Assembly: GCF_019749295.1 (NCBI RefSeq) | Contig: NZ_JACWFG010000026.1 | Span: forward strand, 1 to 64,000 | DNA: 64,000 bases | Source of the DNA: Neobacillus niacini | GTDB lineage: Bacteria > Bacillota > Bacilli > Bacillales > Cytobacillaceae | Direction: 5' to 3' | In this document: one piece after another, positions 1 to 8,166 of the stretch | Layout of the letters: each line of letters opens with the position of its first letter | Position numbering within the stretch: the stretch's first letter is position 1 | Program-made: the position numbers and the translations under genes | Notes under the pieces: generated by a model | Databases searched by the model: none | Seen by the model: the letters and a program-made list of their open reading frames with translations, nothing else | What the model was told of the DNA's origin: nothing

Positions 1-342
1 ATTTAATTCCTTTTGTCCTTCTTCAAGTCTCTCTGTATGATTATTTAGTACTTTTTGTCCTTCTTCAAGTCTCTTTGTATGATTATTTAATTCTTTTTGT
101 CCTTCTTCAAGTCTCTTTGTATGATTATTTAATTCTTTTTGTCCTTCTTCAAGTCTCTTTGTATGATCATTTAATTCTTTTTGTCCTTCTTCAAGTTTCT
201 TTGTATTTTTAGTTATCTCTGTTTGTCCTTTACCTAATTCTGCTTGTCCTTTAGCTAATTCTGTTTGTCCACTATCTAGATTTTCTAAGCGACCATTAGT
301 TTTTTGCAGTTCTGAAAGAATTTCTTTTAAAGTTTCCTCCAT
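1..342 (-). CDS. Coiled-coil tandem-repeat protein (3' end beyond window)
   Basis: The reading frame starts at ATG 342 behind a strong AGGAGGT site (347-355) and stays open to base 1, so the C-terminus is missing. The visible 114 residues are very hydrophilic (Glu, Lys, Gln, Asn). After an N-terminal helix-like stretch there are three short Gly-Gln repeats (GQTELAK type), then five copies of a 14-residue unit of the form KRLEEGQKELNNHT. Fourteen residues are two heptads, with Leu recurring at a heptad-like position, so a long coiled coil is expected. There is no signal peptide or membrane segment in the visible part. Many Bacillus genomes hold such repeat proteins without known function; I do not assign one. 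Confidence 0.75.
   Translation of the reverse strand, partial: MEETLKEILSELQKTNGRLENLDSGQTELAKGQAELGKGQTEITKNTKKLEEGQKELNDHTKRLEEGQKELNNHTKRLEEGQKELNNHTKRLEEGQKVLNNHTERLEEGQKELN
9..218 (-). repeat. 42-bp tandem repeat inside the coiled-coil gene
   Basis: A 42-bp unit is repeated with exact period: the core GTCCTTCTTCAAG begins at 15, 57, 99, 141 and 183. Copies two to four are almost identical and the outermost are slightly diverged. The period is a multiple of three, so the frame is kept; each unit encodes 14 residues. Near-identity at DNA level suggests recent expansion or continuing homogenisation, and copy number may vary between strains. Confidence 0.9.
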
Positions 343-439
343 TAAACTACCTCCTAATTTATTACTATAACCTTACCTATATTCTTTCTAATTGTAAAAC
401 AACGCATAATTGATATTTGAAAATATATCTTTAAGGATT

Positions 440-940
440 TTACCAATCTGCACAGTACAGCATATAGTGGGTGTCAAAATTGAAGTTATTGAGGAGATTT
501 TCGAGAATTGTTTTGGTTCGATCTATTTCCCAGAAGTAATATTCATCGTAATAAGTACTGCCGAAGAAAGGTCCTGGTCTTGTGGGTAATTCTTTATGTG
601 GGATTTTTTTCTTTAAAAGAACATTTACGCATGAAGTATACAGCTCCTGCAGGTTTTCCTTTGTCACTTCATAGGAACACATATCATCCTTTCCATTCTG
701 GACGGACTCTACAAACCAATGATGAATTTGGTTAGCTTTTCGCCATGTAGCAATTTCAGTTCGGAGGCCGCGCCACGAAAAATCAAATTCCTCAAAGTGT
801 TTAATGTGCTCTTTTATCTTTTCATAGATGGCACCATTTTCTTTTTCTAGTTCACTTAAATGAATATCAGCTGATCGAACTTCAGCCAAATTCATTCCTT
901 CAATTTTTGGGAAAGAGTATAAATGCATATCAAGTCCCAT
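440..940 (-). CDS. Conserved hypothetical protein, MGLDM-type
   Basis: A 166-residue soluble protein rich in aromatic and charged residues, with no signal peptide or transmembrane segment. It begins MGLDMHLYSF, the opening of a small family of uncharacterised proteins seen in bacterial chromosomes and prophages. Central features are the motif W-R-K-A-N-Q-I-H-H-W-F and a C-terminal stretch with many Tyr and Trp (YYDEYYFWEIDR, then CADW at the end). The gene is on the same strand as the coiled-coil gene, 97 bp upstream of it, with no terminator between. The function is unknown and I do not infer one. Confidence 0.7.
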   Translation of the reverse strand: MGLDMHLYSFPKIEGMNLAEVRSADIHLSELEKENGAIYEKIKEHIKHFEEFDFSWRGLRTEIATWRKANQIHHWFVESVQNGKDDMCSYEVTKENLQELYTSCVNVLLKKKIPHKELPTRPGPFFGSTYYDEYYFWEIDRTKTILENLLNNFNFDTHYMLYCADW

Positions 941-1399
941 GTCTAATCCTCCTAATAGATAAGTTTTTAGAAATAAATCAATCTAAATAGTGTGAGTTTA
1001 TTAGGGCGCAACACCTCCTATAAAAAAAAAAGAATAAATTAATAGAAGATAAATGAGGTTAATAAGAAATAGGTTTATTAGGTTGAATAAAGTTTAGTAG
1101 CCATACACGAAAGGATAGGCTGAAGATTAAAATGCAGATTAATAACGAGGTGTAAGAAGACTATACTTAATATCACGAGCATTATATCATTATAAAGATA
1201 ACATCGGACACATCTAATATAATAATTCACAAAACTGTAATAACTCCGCTCATAAACTGATTTTTCCAGTCCACCAAAACACTGTCCACCCGAGGGACTA
1301 AAGAGGAGACTCTGTCCTTGAGTGGTGAGGGGCTTCAACATATAAAAGCCCAGTCAAAATGACTGAGCGTGATTCTATGTTAACGTATCCATATCTTTT
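941..1399. other. Gene-free AT-rich stretch
   Basis: I see no convincing gene here. An 87-codon minus-strand frame (1078-1341) lacks a ribosome-binding site and looks like chance. The stretch contains the terminator of the downstream-ending gene (1344-1368). At about 1270-1292 there is a fragment (ACTGTCCACCCGAGG) resembling part of the repeat at 3831-3880. Confidence 0.5.
1344..1368 (-). terminator. Rho-independent terminator
   Basis: On the minus strand, GCTCAGTCA and TGACTGGGC form a stem (one G-T pair) around a TTT loop, followed by CTTTTATA. It lies 30 bp past the stop of the membrane-protein gene ending at 1400. Confidence 0.7.
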
Positions 1400-1864
1400 T
1401 TATATTGTTAATCCCTTTTTCTTTGCATTTGCATCCAATCCAGCACCAATTGCAACACCAATACCCATGCCAAGTGATAAACCCATCGATAAATTATCAT
1501 AAATGAGCATGCCAAATACTAGCCCTAAACTCATACCAATTGACAGGTAAATAGACAAGTAAGTGCCTTCGGCCACTAATTTATGCTTCTTTTGTAAATG
1601 GGAAATACTATTATTCACTTTCGAATGATGTTCCTTTAATTCTTGTTTTTCAAGTTGACCATGTTGATCCATCAGTTCCTTAATTAGTGTACTTATCTCC
1701 AAAAGGTTTTTCATACATTCTTCACAGTCCTCCGAGAAGGAATTTAATCTATTAATCACACGTATTAATTGACTTATATTAAGCCTTCTACTATTTTTAT
1801 CCCCAATTTCGTCAGTAAGATTTTCGAGGTCTTGGATGAGCCAATCAAATAATTTTTTATCCAT
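1400..1864 (-). CDS. Hypothetical membrane protein with helical N-terminus
   Basis: About 154 residues. The first 100 are helical and charged, with a Cys pair (EDCEEC), and look like a coiled-coil domain. The last 50 form two hydrophobic glycine-rich membrane segments (YLSIYLSIGMSLGLVFGML, then SMGLSLGMGIGVAIGAGL) and end in a basic tail. The longest frame would begin at GTG 1876, but the GAGGAA site sits only about two bases before that GTG; ATG 1864 (MDKKLF) has it about 12 bases upstream, so I prefer 1864. Monocistronic, with its own terminator downstream. The family is unknown to me; a cytosolic helical domain anchored by a C-terminal hairpin is the plausible topology. Confidence 0.65.
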   Translation of the reverse strand: MDKKLFDWLIQDLENLTDEIGDKNSRRLNISQLIRVINRLNSFSEDCEECMKNLLEISTLIKELMDQHGQLEKQELKEHHSKVNNSISHLQKKHKLVAEGTYLSIYLSIGMSLGLVFGMLIYDNLSMGLSLGMGIGVAIGAGLDANAKKKGLTI

Positions 1865-2101
1865 TATTTTCGGCACTTCCTCTCTGTTTATTCTAGTCTT
1901 TCACAATAACCAACTGGAACTAGATATAATTGATTTCACTCTAAATAAAATCCCCTTATATTAATTTTACACCTTTTACCTAAGTCATTTCATTTGATAG
2001 CTTGGAAATATTCAAAAAACTTTGAAACCATGATTTATTTCACATACAAGTCATTCTCGATAAATTAGAATATTCTTTAAAAACAGAAATCAGGTGTAGG
2101 A

Positions 2102-3763
2102 ATGTCATTATTAAAAGAATATTCAGATGTAGATGTATTATTAAACTCTTTTAGCTCACATGGGGTTAATTGTTTCTTTGGCAGTGATGATCAAGGTCTT
2201 ATGGTCACAAAAGACTTGGAAGTCACTTATTATCAAATGATGCATGAACAAGCTGCCGTTCATGCTGCAGATGGTTACGCACGAGCAACAGGCCGGCCAG
2301 GAGTGGTTCTGCTTACATCTGCTTCTGGAATCACCAATGGAGTTACAGGGATTGCAACCGCCTTTAGTGATTCCGTACCGTTAGTCATTATTACTGGATA
2401 CCTTTGTCATAATCACTTGAAAAAAAATGGGCTTCAAGAACTAAATACTTCAGTTCTCACAATGGCCATCACTAAGCACTCCTTTAGAATAAAGGACATG
2501 ATTAGCCTTAACGACGTTTTAAAAAATGCTTTAACGGTTGCAACTGCTGGCAGACCAGGTCCGGTTTTAATCGAAGTTACATCTGATACCTCAACAAAGG
2601 ATATACAAAAACGACGTTTTAGTCCCACAAAAGTTAACAAGGTTACTCTAGAAAAATCAATAATATATGCTAGAGAGTTAATTGAAAATGCAAGAAAACC
2701 TGTACTTTTTTTAGGTGGCGGTGTTATAGCTTCTGGGGCAGCTGATGAAGTAAGAGAGCTTGTACAACGGTCTAGAATCCCTGTCGTTAGCTCCCTTCTG
2801 GGAATTGGCTCTATAGAAGCGGGAAACCCATTATATTTAGGAATGTTAGGGATGCACGGGACGTTTGCTGCCAATAAAGCCGTACACCATGCTGACCTTT
2901 TAATTTGTATCGGAGTTCGCTTCAGTGACCGTGTGACAGGTAGAATCAGTGGTTTTTCACCAAATTCAAAGAAGATACATGTCGATATTGATCCTGCTGA
3001 AATTAATAAAATCGTACCTGTTGATTTAGCCATTGTCAGTGATGCGAAAGAGTTCATTTTGAATATAAAAAAACATTTAGATTTTCAACAAATTAATAGA
3101 CTTGCTGAGAACTGGACAAGCGAAGTGGTGGATTGGAAACGGACGGTTCCCCGTTTTGATAAATCCAATAGTTTGCTTAAACCTCAGAGTGTAATCCGGC
3201 TCATAAGCAACTATTCTCCTCAAGATACCACGGTGGTCACAGATGTGGGGCAGCATCAAATTTGGACGGCTCACCATTATGCTTTTACACAGCCTAGGAC
3301 TCTTATAACATCCGGCGGTCTAGGAACGATGGGCTACGGATTGCCTGCTGCCATTGGAGCAGCTGCCGCTCATCCTGGGAAATCTGTTATTTGTGTCTCA
3401 GGTGATGGCAGCTTTCAAATGAATTTACAGGAATTAATTACGATTGCGAAGTATCAGCTTCCAATCAAAATAGCTATTTTAAACAATGGCTATCTGGGCA
3501 TGGTGCGTCAATGGCAGGAACTATTTTATCAGAGACGTTATTCTGATGTTAAGATCATTTCCCCTGAATTCTCTCAACTTGCTATCGCCTATGGCATTGT
3601 AGGATTTAAGGCACAAACCGAGGAAGAAGCACAGCAGATCATTGCAGAAGCATTTCAGCGAAATGGTCCTGTACTTATGGAGTTTAATATTATTGAAGAA
3701 GAAAACGTCTATCCAATGGTCCCGCCCAACCAAAACAACCATAAAACCATACTTTCTCGCTAA
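2102..3763 (+). CDS. Acetolactate synthase large-subunit-like ThDP enzyme
   Basis: A 553-residue thiamine-diphosphate enzyme of the acetolactate synthase type, which condenses two pyruvates (or pyruvate and 2-ketobutyrate) in branched-chain amino acid synthesis. The N-terminal domain has the catalytic Glu49 (MMHEQAAVHAADGYARATG). A central FAD/DHAP domain follows (about 190-330). The C-terminal domain has the ThDP motif SGDGSFQMNLQEL...ILNNGYLGMVRQWQ, including the Trp typical of acetolactate synthases. Unusual: the usual IFGYPGG segment reads FFGSDDQGLM and SGPGATN reads SASGITN. There is no ilvN, ilvC or alsD beside it; the gene is alone with its own terminator. It may be a paralogue with altered substrate or no FAD; the class call is secure, the exact reaction is not. 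Confidence 0.8.
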   Translation: MSLLKEYSDVDVLLNSFSSHGVNCFFGSDDQGLMVTKDLEVTYYQMMHEQAAVHAADGYARATGRPGVVLLTSASGITNGVTGIATAFSDSVPLVIITGYLCHNHLKKNGLQELNTSVLTMAITKHSFRIKDMISLNDVLKNALTVATAGRPGPVLIEVTSDTSTKDIQKRRFSPTKVNKVTLEKSIIYARELIENARKPVLFLGGGVIASGAADEVRELVQRSRIPVVSSLLGIGSIEAGNPLYLGMLGMHGTFAANKAVHHADLLICIGVRFSDRVTGRISGFSPNSKKIHVDIDPAEINKIVPVDLAIVSDAKEFILNIKKHLDFQQINRLAENWTSEVVDWKRTVPRFDKSNSLLKPQSVIRLISNYSPQDTTVVTDVGQHQIWTAHHYAFTQPRTLITSGGLGTMGYGLPAAIGAAAAHPGKSVICVSGDGSFQMNLQELITIAKYQLPIKIAILNNGYLGMVRQWQELFYQRRYSDVKIISPEFSQLAIAYGIVGFKAQTEEEAQQIIAEAFQRNGPVLMEFNIIEEENVYPMVPPNQNNHKTILSR

Positions 3764-3771
3764 CCAAAAAC

Positions 3772-3806
3772 GCCAGCCCCTTTTATTCAAAGGGCTGGCA
3801 TTTTTT
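3772..3806 (+). terminator. Strong Rho-independent terminator
   Basis: GCCAGCCCCTTTT pairs with AAAGGGCTGGC across a short ATTC-type loop, followed by a T run (3801-3806). It closes the acetolactate-synthase-like gene. Confidence 0.9.
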
Positions 3807-3830
3807 ATTTAACTTAGTGTATGAATAACC

Positions 3831-3880
3831 AAACTGTCCGCCTGAGGTGGACAGTGTCCACGGATGGTGACAGGCACCAT
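3831..3880. repeat. Palindromic REP-like intergenic element
   Basis: A GC-richer block built of nested inverted repeats: TGGAC/GTCCA around AGT, and ATGGTG/CACCAT around ACAGG. It sits between the terminator at 3772 and the stop of the Rieske gene. Fragments recur near 1270 (ACTGTCCACC) and in a GGCACCAC...GTGGTGCC hairpin at 30443, so it looks like a dispersed small repeat rather than a gene-specific signal. Confidence 0.5.
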
Positions 3881-4858
3881 TTATTCAGTGCCGAGTGTAA
3901 CACCAAGCTTCTTAAGGTATTTTCGATAGGCGATGCTCATTCGGTCACATTTCAATGATAGTTCTACCTGCAAGTCAAGTGGCAGGAGTTCTGGTTTTTG
4001 ATTTTCGACGATTGGTTTATCTTGTGCAAAGATCATATCTTGGAAGTCTATTGTTTCTTGGTCTGTGTTACCAGTTTCATAGTTAAAGGACATAATTCCA
4101 TAGGCGATTGACTTTCCTTCTGTTACCGGAAGGATGGTTAGTAATATTGTCATCCTATTGTCGGTATCCGGATCTCGTTTTGTGAAACGAACGGTTAGAG
4201 GACGAACGATTTCGTACGTATAATAAACATCCTTCGCAATTCCAGTACCATCCGGGTCTGGTTGGAAGATTGCGATTTCATCAGAATAAATTCTATCTCC
4301 TTCAGTATGAACATCATAATCACCAATTTCAGGGTGCTCTGGTACTCCAAGAAAACCTTCATGGATAAAAGAAAGATGCCCGACATCAAGAAAATTCTCG
4401 ACTACTCTTGGCGGGTTCGCGTTGACCTCCTGCGGTCCCCAAAGGATATTGTGGCAGTTGTTATCCTTAAACTCAGGGTAAGGAAGAAATTCAGGTTTGT
4501 TATTTTCAAGGTTGATCCAAACAAAACCATACTCTTCCCTGCATGTATATTTTATCGCTCTTGCTTTTAATGGGATTGCTTTTCCTTCAGGAAGCTGTGG
4601 GATTTTTGTACATGTGCCCTCATCATTATATTCCCATCCATGATAGGGGCATACAAGATTGCCGTCTCTTACGCAGCCTAGAGAAAGTGCTGCTCCTCGA
4701 TGAATACATAAATCCTTGAAGGCATGAATACCCTGTTCATTTCGGAAGATAACAACTCTTTCACCCATTATCACTACTTGTATTGGCTCCTCTTTTACAT
4801 CTTCTATTTTACAAGCAACGATCCAATCACTACGTAAAACGGTATCATTGATTAACAT
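3881..4858 (-). CDS. Rieske non-heme iron oxygenase, oxygenase subunit
   Basis: A 325-residue ring-hydroxylating/demethylating oxygenase. The Rieske [2Fe-2S] ligands are C51-x-H53 (CIHRG) and C70-x2-H73 (CPYHGW). The catalytic domain has the mononuclear iron motif N155-x2-D158-x2-H161-x4-H166 (ENFLDVGHLSFIHEG), with D158 the electron-bridging Asp. Length and layout fit vanillate-demethylase/HpxD-like single-component oxygenases, which need a separate flavin/ferredoxin reductase; none is in the window. It is divergent from an NCS2 nucleobase permease, sharing a 269-bp control region. In Klebsiella, Rieske HpxD/HpxE oxidises purines, so purine or N-methylpurine oxidation is a reasonable but unproven guess. 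ATG 4858 follows AGGGGAT. Confidence 0.85.
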   Translation of the reverse strand: MLINDTVLRSDWIVACKIEDVKEEPIQVVIMGERVVIFRNEQGIHAFKDLCIHRGAALSLGCVRDGNLVCPYHGWEYNDEGTCTKIPQLPEGKAIPLKARAIKYTCREEYGFVWINLENNKPEFLPYPEFKDNNCHNILWGPQEVNANPPRVVENFLDVGHLSFIHEGFLGVPEHPEIGDYDVHTEGDRIYSDEIAIFQPDPDGTGIAKDVYYTYEIVRPLTVRFTKRDPDTDNRMTILLTILPVTEGKSIAYGIMSFNYETGNTDQETIDFQDMIFAQDKPIVENQKPELLPLDLQVELSLKCDRMSIAYRKYLKKLGVTLGTE

Positions 4859-4927
4859 TTTTACATCCCCTTCTACTAACTCTGTACAATCATTATTGTA
4901 AAAAGAAGAGATATCAAAGTCAACTTA

Positions 4928-4971
4928 AAACACGAACATTAATTTTTATTTTTATAAAATTATTCGTTAAT
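4928..4971. promoter_or_regulatory. Inverted-repeat operator candidate (PurBox-like)
   Basis: In the divergent region between oxygenase and permease, AAACACGAACATT (4928-4940, plus strand) and ATTAACGAATAAT (4971-4959, minus strand) each match 11 of 13 positions of the B. subtilis PurBox consensus AWWWCCGAACWWT, in opposite orientation 18 bp apart. The second also lies in a 10-bp inverted repeat TATAAAATTA-TTCGT-TAATTTTATA. This could be a PurR-type site or a site for another regulator; the sequence is AT-rich, so chance matches are possible. Confidence 0.35.
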
Positions 4972-5127
4972 TTTATATTTACAACCAGAGAATCGTTCAT
5001 TATAATTCAGTTAGGGTTTTAATATCTGCGCAGTATTAAGCACCCATACAATCATATTAACGGCAATCATTTTATAAAATCATTCATTGTAATTTAAGAA
5101 TTATTTTTTTAAAAGGGGAATGGGACT

Positions 5128-6471
5128 GTGGCACAAAATGAGAAAAACACGAACATTATAGTAGGTGTAGATGAAAAGATAAGTTGGGGAAAAGCCCTTC
5201 TGCTTGGTATGCAGCATGTACTGGCAATGGATTTATATATCGCTCCCATCATTATTGCGGGGTTACTGGCGTTAGATACAATGAATACTACTTTCTTCAT
5301 TCAAATGTGCTTCTTGGCTGCAGGAATTGCCACCCTCATTCAAACTATAGGCGGACTTAGATTGCCCGTAGTACAAGGTCCCTCTTATGTCCCTATCGGT
5401 GCTTTAGCAGCGATTGGCGGTAAGCTTGGAATGGGAGCAGTATTCGGAAGCCTTCTACCTGGGGCGTTATTAATTGCTGTTCTTGGCTATCCATTAAAAT
5501 GGTTTGCAAAATCGGTAAAGAAAATTATCCCGCCACTTGTTGGAGGAACTGTTATTGTCATCGTTGGGATCTCCTTAATGCCATCTGCCTTTAATAGTAT
5601 TTACAATGCACCAGGAAATGTTGGACACAACGTGTTAATCGCATTTGTATCGGCAGCCGTTTTAATTATATGCATACTTCTTGGACGAAAGAAAAAAGGG
5701 TATGGAACATTTTTCCGCCTTGTTTCTGTTATTCTTGCGATTGTCGCAGGGACGATTACAGCATCAGTATTTGGTTCAGTCGATTTCTCAACAGTAAAAA
5801 AAGCAGCATGGTTCTCATTACCTAGCTTTTTCCCATTCGGCAAACCGGTATTTGATTTACAAGCAATCCTTACTATGGTATTTATCTATCTTGTTATTTT
5901 AATAGAAACTACTGGTACATGGTTCGTCGTTTCAACGGTTACAGGCAGCGAACTAGATGAAAAAAGGTTAAACAGAGCATCTGTCGGTGAAGGAATTGGT
6001 TGTTTCGTAGGTTCACTTTTCGGTGGAACTCCAATGACTGGGTATTCCTCTAATGCTGGAATTATTGCGATTACAGGAGTAGCCAGTAGAATGGCAATCA
6101 TTAGTGCAGGAATTATTTTAATCGCACTAGGATTAATACCAAAATTATCAGCTGTAATTACTTGTGTCCCCGAACCCGTTATACAAGGAATTTTCGGAGT
6201 GGTCTGTGTGGCAATCGTAATGAATGGGATGAAAGTTATACAGCATGTGGTAATCGATGATCGTAATATGATGGTAATCGGGGTTCCGATTCTATTAACA
6301 ATCGGTACAATCGTCCTTCCAAAAGAAATTCTTTACAGTGTTCCAGACTTTGCAAATTACATCCTTTCCTCTGGAACAGCGGTTGGAGCTCTGGCTACGG
6401 TTATTCTTAATCTAGTCATTCCTCAGGAAAAGAAAAAACTTGTAGCTACAAATAAAGAGTCACTAACGTAA
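5128..6471 (+). CDS. NCS2 family nucleobase (xanthine/uracil) permease
   Basis: A 447-residue polytopic membrane protein with about 14 hydrophobic segments. It is a cation symporter of the nucleobase-ascorbate/NCS2 family, like PbuX, PucK or UraA. Family motifs: QGPSYVPIGALAAIGG in the first repeat half, and a substrate-site motif GGTPMTGYSSNAGIIAITG in the second. The usual Gln/Glu before N-x-G is Ser here, so substrate preference cannot be read off. The start is GTG 5128, preceded by AAAAGGGGA about ten bases upstream. It is divergent from the Rieske oxygenase, suggesting uptake of the oxygenase's substrate. A bidirectional terminator follows. No purine riboswitch core is visible in the leader. 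Confidence 0.9.
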   Translation: MAQNEKNTNIIVGVDEKISWGKALLLGMQHVLAMDLYIAPIIIAGLLALDTMNTTFFIQMCFLAAGIATLIQTIGGLRLPVVQGPSYVPIGALAAIGGKLGMGAVFGSLLPGALLIAVLGYPLKWFAKSVKKIIPPLVGGTVIVIVGISLMPSAFNSIYNAPGNVGHNVLIAFVSAAVLIICILLGRKKKGYGTFFRLVSVILAIVAGTITASVFGSVDFSTVKKAAWFSLPSFFPFGKPVFDLQAILTMVFIYLVILIETTGTWFVVSTVTGSELDEKRLNRASVGEGIGCFVGSLFGGTPMTGYSSNAGIIAITGVASRMAIISAGIILIALGLIPKLSAVITCVPEPVIQGIFGVVCVAIVMNGMKVIQHVVIDDRNMMVIGVPILLTIGTIVLPKEILYSVPDFANYILSSGTAVGALATVILNLVIPQEKKKLVATNKESLT

Positions 6472-6481
6472 TAAACACATA

Positions 6482-6513
6482 AATGCTTGGATTAATAGAA
6501 TCCAAGCATTTTT
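6482..6513. terminator. Bidirectional terminator
   Basis: A 12-bp perfect stem AATGCTTGGATT/AATCCAAGCATT with a 5-base loop. T-rich on both strands, it lies between the convergent permease and GNAT genes. Confidence 0.85.
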
Positions 6514-6552
6514 CTATACCTATTTTGTTCAAATATTCCTTTAGATGATGTT

Positions 6553-7308
6553 TTAATCTTCAACTTTTTGTGTGTAATATTGATAGCCAAGATATTGATA
6601 GTTCTGCCTCTTATACATTTCTTTCGGAGTATCCTGACCATCAGCGACTAGGATAACCGTCTTATCGTGGAAGGTATCCATAACAAATTTTTGAATTCTA
6701 CTGCCGATGCCTTTCCTTTGGAAGGCTTCGTCAACACCTAAATTATCAATTTCAGCTTTATCTTGTGAAATAATTACATCTACTGCCCCCGCAGGTGTGC
6801 CTTTATATAAAGCTAGCAGCTGCATGAAATTGGGGTCATTGAAAATTTGCTTATTTAACTCTACCTTTTGATTGGCAAAATTACTGCCAAATACGATATC
6901 CTGCTGATATTGGAAAGCGAGAAAGGGCTTTAAGTTTTTTTCAGTTACGATTTGTACCTCGATGTCAGGATTTTCATTCACTTCTGGAAATTGATTTGGT
7001 TGAATGGTATATAGTTCGAGAAAACCAATATCATAATCTTTTTGATTTAAGTAATTTACTAACTCAATAGGGACTTTTTCATTAACAGGAAATTTAAACT
7101 TTATGTGTTTCTGGCCCTTTTTTTGATGGTACTCTCTTAAATAAGTTTCAGCATCTTTAAGTTCATCCAGTGTTGGAAATGCTTTGTACTCGATAAAATT
7201 ACTATCATATCTCGATAGCATTTCTGGAAAATGGTAATGTTTTAGCAGATTATCTTCAAACACAACATGTCCATGAATAAAAATATCTTCAAATGTTATT
7301 TGCATCAT
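6553..7308 (-). CDS. GNAT family N-acetyltransferase
   Basis: A 251-residue cytosolic protein. The C-terminal half is a GNAT fold with the acetyl-CoA pyrophosphate loop in FQRKGIGSRIQKF, preceded by AEIDNLGVDE (beta-4) and followed by the Tyr-rich MYKRQNYQYLGYQYY end typical of motif B. The N-terminal half (about 1-115) has no motif I recognise and may be a degenerate GNAT repeat, as in two-domain GNATs. The acceptor is unknown. Two adjacent ATG codons (7308, 7305) both fit the AGGGGA site; either may be used. The Nudix gene lies 33 bp upstream on the same strand, so the two may be co-transcribed. Confidence 0.8.
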   Translation of the reverse strand: MMQITFEDIFIHGHVVFEDNLLKHYHFPEMLSRYDSNFIEYKAFPTLDELKDAETYLREYHQKKGQKHIKFKFPVNEKVPIELVNYLNQKDYDIGFLELYTIQPNQFPEVNENPDIEVQIVTEKNLKPFLAFQYQQDIVFGSNFANQKVELNKQIFNDPNFMQLLALYKGTPAGAVDVIISQDKAEIDNLGVDEAFQRKGIGSRIQKFVMDTFHDKTVILVADGQDTPKEMYKRQNYQYLGYQYYTQKVED

Positions 7309-7341
7309 TGGGTCCCCTTTTGCATGGTGTATAAATGATAT

Positions 7342-8031
7342 CTATAGATTTTTAATCAATTTAATCAATCTCAGCAAATCATCTTTTGTTACTGACATCT
7401 TTAAGACGCCTGTTTTTTGAAAATGAATGATAGCTTGGAGTGAAAGGATGGTGGGTGGTGCGAGTTTAATTTTCTTAGCTTGAAAAGCAGCTAATGCATC
7501 TTCTGGCTTCACCCAGAATGCTTCATCAATTTCCCTTTTATCTGGTTCGGGCTTTTGTCCTTGTGGAAGCTTAGCTAGAAAGAAACGTGTATCAAAACGC
7601 ATTGGGCTTTCCTCAGGCGTAATAATTTGCCCGAAGTATGTTAAACATTGAGGATCAAAATAAATTTCTTCTTGTTCTAACAAGCGAATAAAAGATATTT
7701 CATCCTTTAAAAGATCATTACGATATTTCATTTCCTTTTCCTTAGGCAATTTAACCGGAAACCCATCTACCGTATTCCCCAACAGTATTCCAACCTCTTC
7801 AAATAATTCTCTTGCTGCAGCAATATAGTGTGATAGATTAATTGAAAGTGTTTCATATTCATTTTTCACAAAATCACATTCACTAAAATGGTCAGATTTC
7901 TCCACCACACCACCAGGAAAAACGTGGAAACCACCCATAAATTTCATTGTTATTGGTCGCTTTGTTAAATACACCCTTGAAGAATCATCCATTAAAACAA
8001 CCGTGGATGCCGGTCTCGGAATAGCAGCCAT
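7342..8031 (-). CDS. Nudix hydrolase with an insertion in the Nudix box (NUDT19-like)
   Basis: About 230 residues. The Nudix box begins FPGGVVEK (residues 38-46) and finishes REL-FEEVGI (74-82); the normal spacing of GX5EX7REUXEEXGU is broken by about 20 extra residues. The same arrangement is known in NUDT19, the peroxisomal CoA diphosphatase, so a CoA or acyl-CoA pyrophosphohydrolase role is a fair inference; nucleotide substrates are not excluded. The catalytic Glu pair and Arg (RE..EE) are intact. The longest frame starts at ATG 8043 without a ribosome-binding site; ATG 8031 (MAAIPRPAST) has GGAGG five bases upstream and is chosen. It probably shares a transcript with the downstream GNAT gene. 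Confidence 0.85.
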   Translation of the reverse strand: MAAIPRPASTVVLMDDSSRVYLTKRPITMKFMGGFHVFPGGVVEKSDHFSECDFVKNEYETLSINLSHYIAAARELFEEVGILLGNTVDGFPVKLPKEKEMKYRNDLLKDEISFIRLLEQEEIYFDPQCLTYFGQIITPEESPMRFDTRFFLAKLPQGQKPEPDKREIDEAFWVKPEDALAAFQAKKIKLAPPTILSLQAIIHFQKTGVLKMSVTKDDLLRLIKLIKNL

Positions 8032-8166
8032 AATGTCCTCCATTTATATTTTTTAATTGTGTATTTATTTTCAATCCTATATAATACCTATTCTCCTAGC
8101 TGCTAGAAAACTCCTTTTTTACATGGAAGAGGTTCCGATACACCCGAAAATTTTAACAAAACTATG

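Noticed and set aside
9..218. Regular 42-bp repeats as a CRISPR array
   Set aside because: There are no spacers; the repeats abut, keep the frame and encode a coiled coil.
1078..1341. 87-codon minus-strand ORF
   Set aside because: No ribosome-binding site, odd composition and overlap with a repeat-like fragment.
2434..3057. 207-codon ORF antisense to the acetolactate-synthase-like gene
   Set aside because: It is the complement of a well-supported gene with intact motifs; no start signal.
4972..5127. Purine riboswitch before the NCS2 permease
   Set aside because: The conserved purine-aptamer core is not present in the leader.
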